From: Wolfiporia cocos
Taxonomy: Eukaryota; Basidiomycota; Agaricomycetes; Polyporales; Phaeolaceae
DNA: 64,000 bases
Direction: 5' to 3'
Assembly: GCA_029448655.1 (NCBI GenBank)
Contig: JACCLO010000016.1
Span: 124,001-188,000, forward strand
This document shows, in pieces, positions 63,695 to 64,000 of this stretch; the first letter of the stretch is position 1; every line of letters begins with the position of its first letter. A program made the translations under genes and the position numbers. The notes beneath the pieces are model-generated. The model had not been told where the DNA came from, made no database searches, and was given only the letters and a program-made list of their open reading frames with translations.

Positions 63695-63873
63695 GACTCA
63701 GTCATTACTGGTATGATATCACAAACCGCTTGTATTGACCAAGCAGTGGGGATGTCTCCAGCTCCAAGTGCATAGCCATGTTGATGGCCAGAGGCAGCCC
63801 TCAGACTAGTGAGTAAAGTGAGTAGAGGAAGGGCTGGTCACATGCAGGGAGGTCACAGCTTGAGATGACTTGC

Positions 63874-64000
63874 TGTTACGGGTCGAATACCTGTCCGTAT
63901 ATTCGAGTCGCGAATATAGTTCGTTCTTCTGCACGTAGGCACGGTGCCGTGTGCAAGGCAAATACTCGTTAGATGCCTTCAGGTCCTAAGTGAAGTCCTT
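63874..64000 (+). mobile_element. Start of a TGTTAC-family LTR, cut by the window end
   Basis: TGTTACGGGTCGAATACC, then an inverted repeat TATATTCG...CGAATATA. It is CpG-rich and nearly the reverse complement of the right end of 35528-36238, so probably young. 63700-63873 contains nothing recognised. Confidence 0.8.

Overview
The window looks like a gene-poor, transposon-dominated block of a basidiomycete nuclear genome. The evidence is 52-64 bp spliceosomal introns in two recognisable host-gene remnants (a phospholipase D1 and a cytochrome P450), chromodomain Ty3/Gypsy elements, and no bacterial-type operons. The phospholipase D1 layout and the dUTPase-bearing Gypsy elements suggest an Agaricomycete, perhaps Cantharellales (Rhizoctonia/Ceratobasidium type). 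That taxon is inference only.

Region by region. 1-6276: solo LTRs, some nested, and a decayed Gypsy element (gag stub, integrase, chromodomain, dUTPase remnants, polypurine tract, 3' LTR) whose LTR was repeatedly invaded. 6277-26479: two full-length copies of one 10-kb Gypsy chromovirus, head to head, 5' ends facing across a 233-bp spacer. Copy 1 (minus strand, TSD CAACC) has apparently identical 699-bp LTRs and one frameshift in an A-run. Copy 2 (plus strand, TSD ACCAC) has about six indels in the middle of pol. Both encode an extra 307-aa ORF ahead of gag, then gag, then pol ending in chromodomain plus dUTPase. Both show an exact 11-nt complementarity between the predicted mRNA 5' end and the primer-binding site, the mark of Tf1-type self-priming.

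26480-36510: solo and nested LTRs of three families, a TA-flanked terminal-inverted-repeat DNA element inside an LTR, a minisatellite and inverted degenerate repeats. 36600-38510: a cluster of palindromic foldback/MITE-like elements. 38549-45905: a phospholipase D1 pseudogene split by a MULE-like element (9-bp TSD) and a hAT-like element (8-bp TSD) inserted 2 bp apart; the hAT-like element carries two solo LTRs. 47587-64000: more solo LTRs nested up to three deep, a P450 pseudogene broken by a solo LTR, and a 3' remnant of another Gypsy element.

No gene here is a convincing intact host gene. The plausible working module is copy 1 (ORF0-gag-pol), which would supply capsid, protease, reverse transcriptase/RNase H, integrase, chromodomain targeting and dUTPase. 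Most other DNA is single LTRs left by LTR-LTR recombination. About twenty still have matching 5-bp target duplications, which gives a readable order of insertion.
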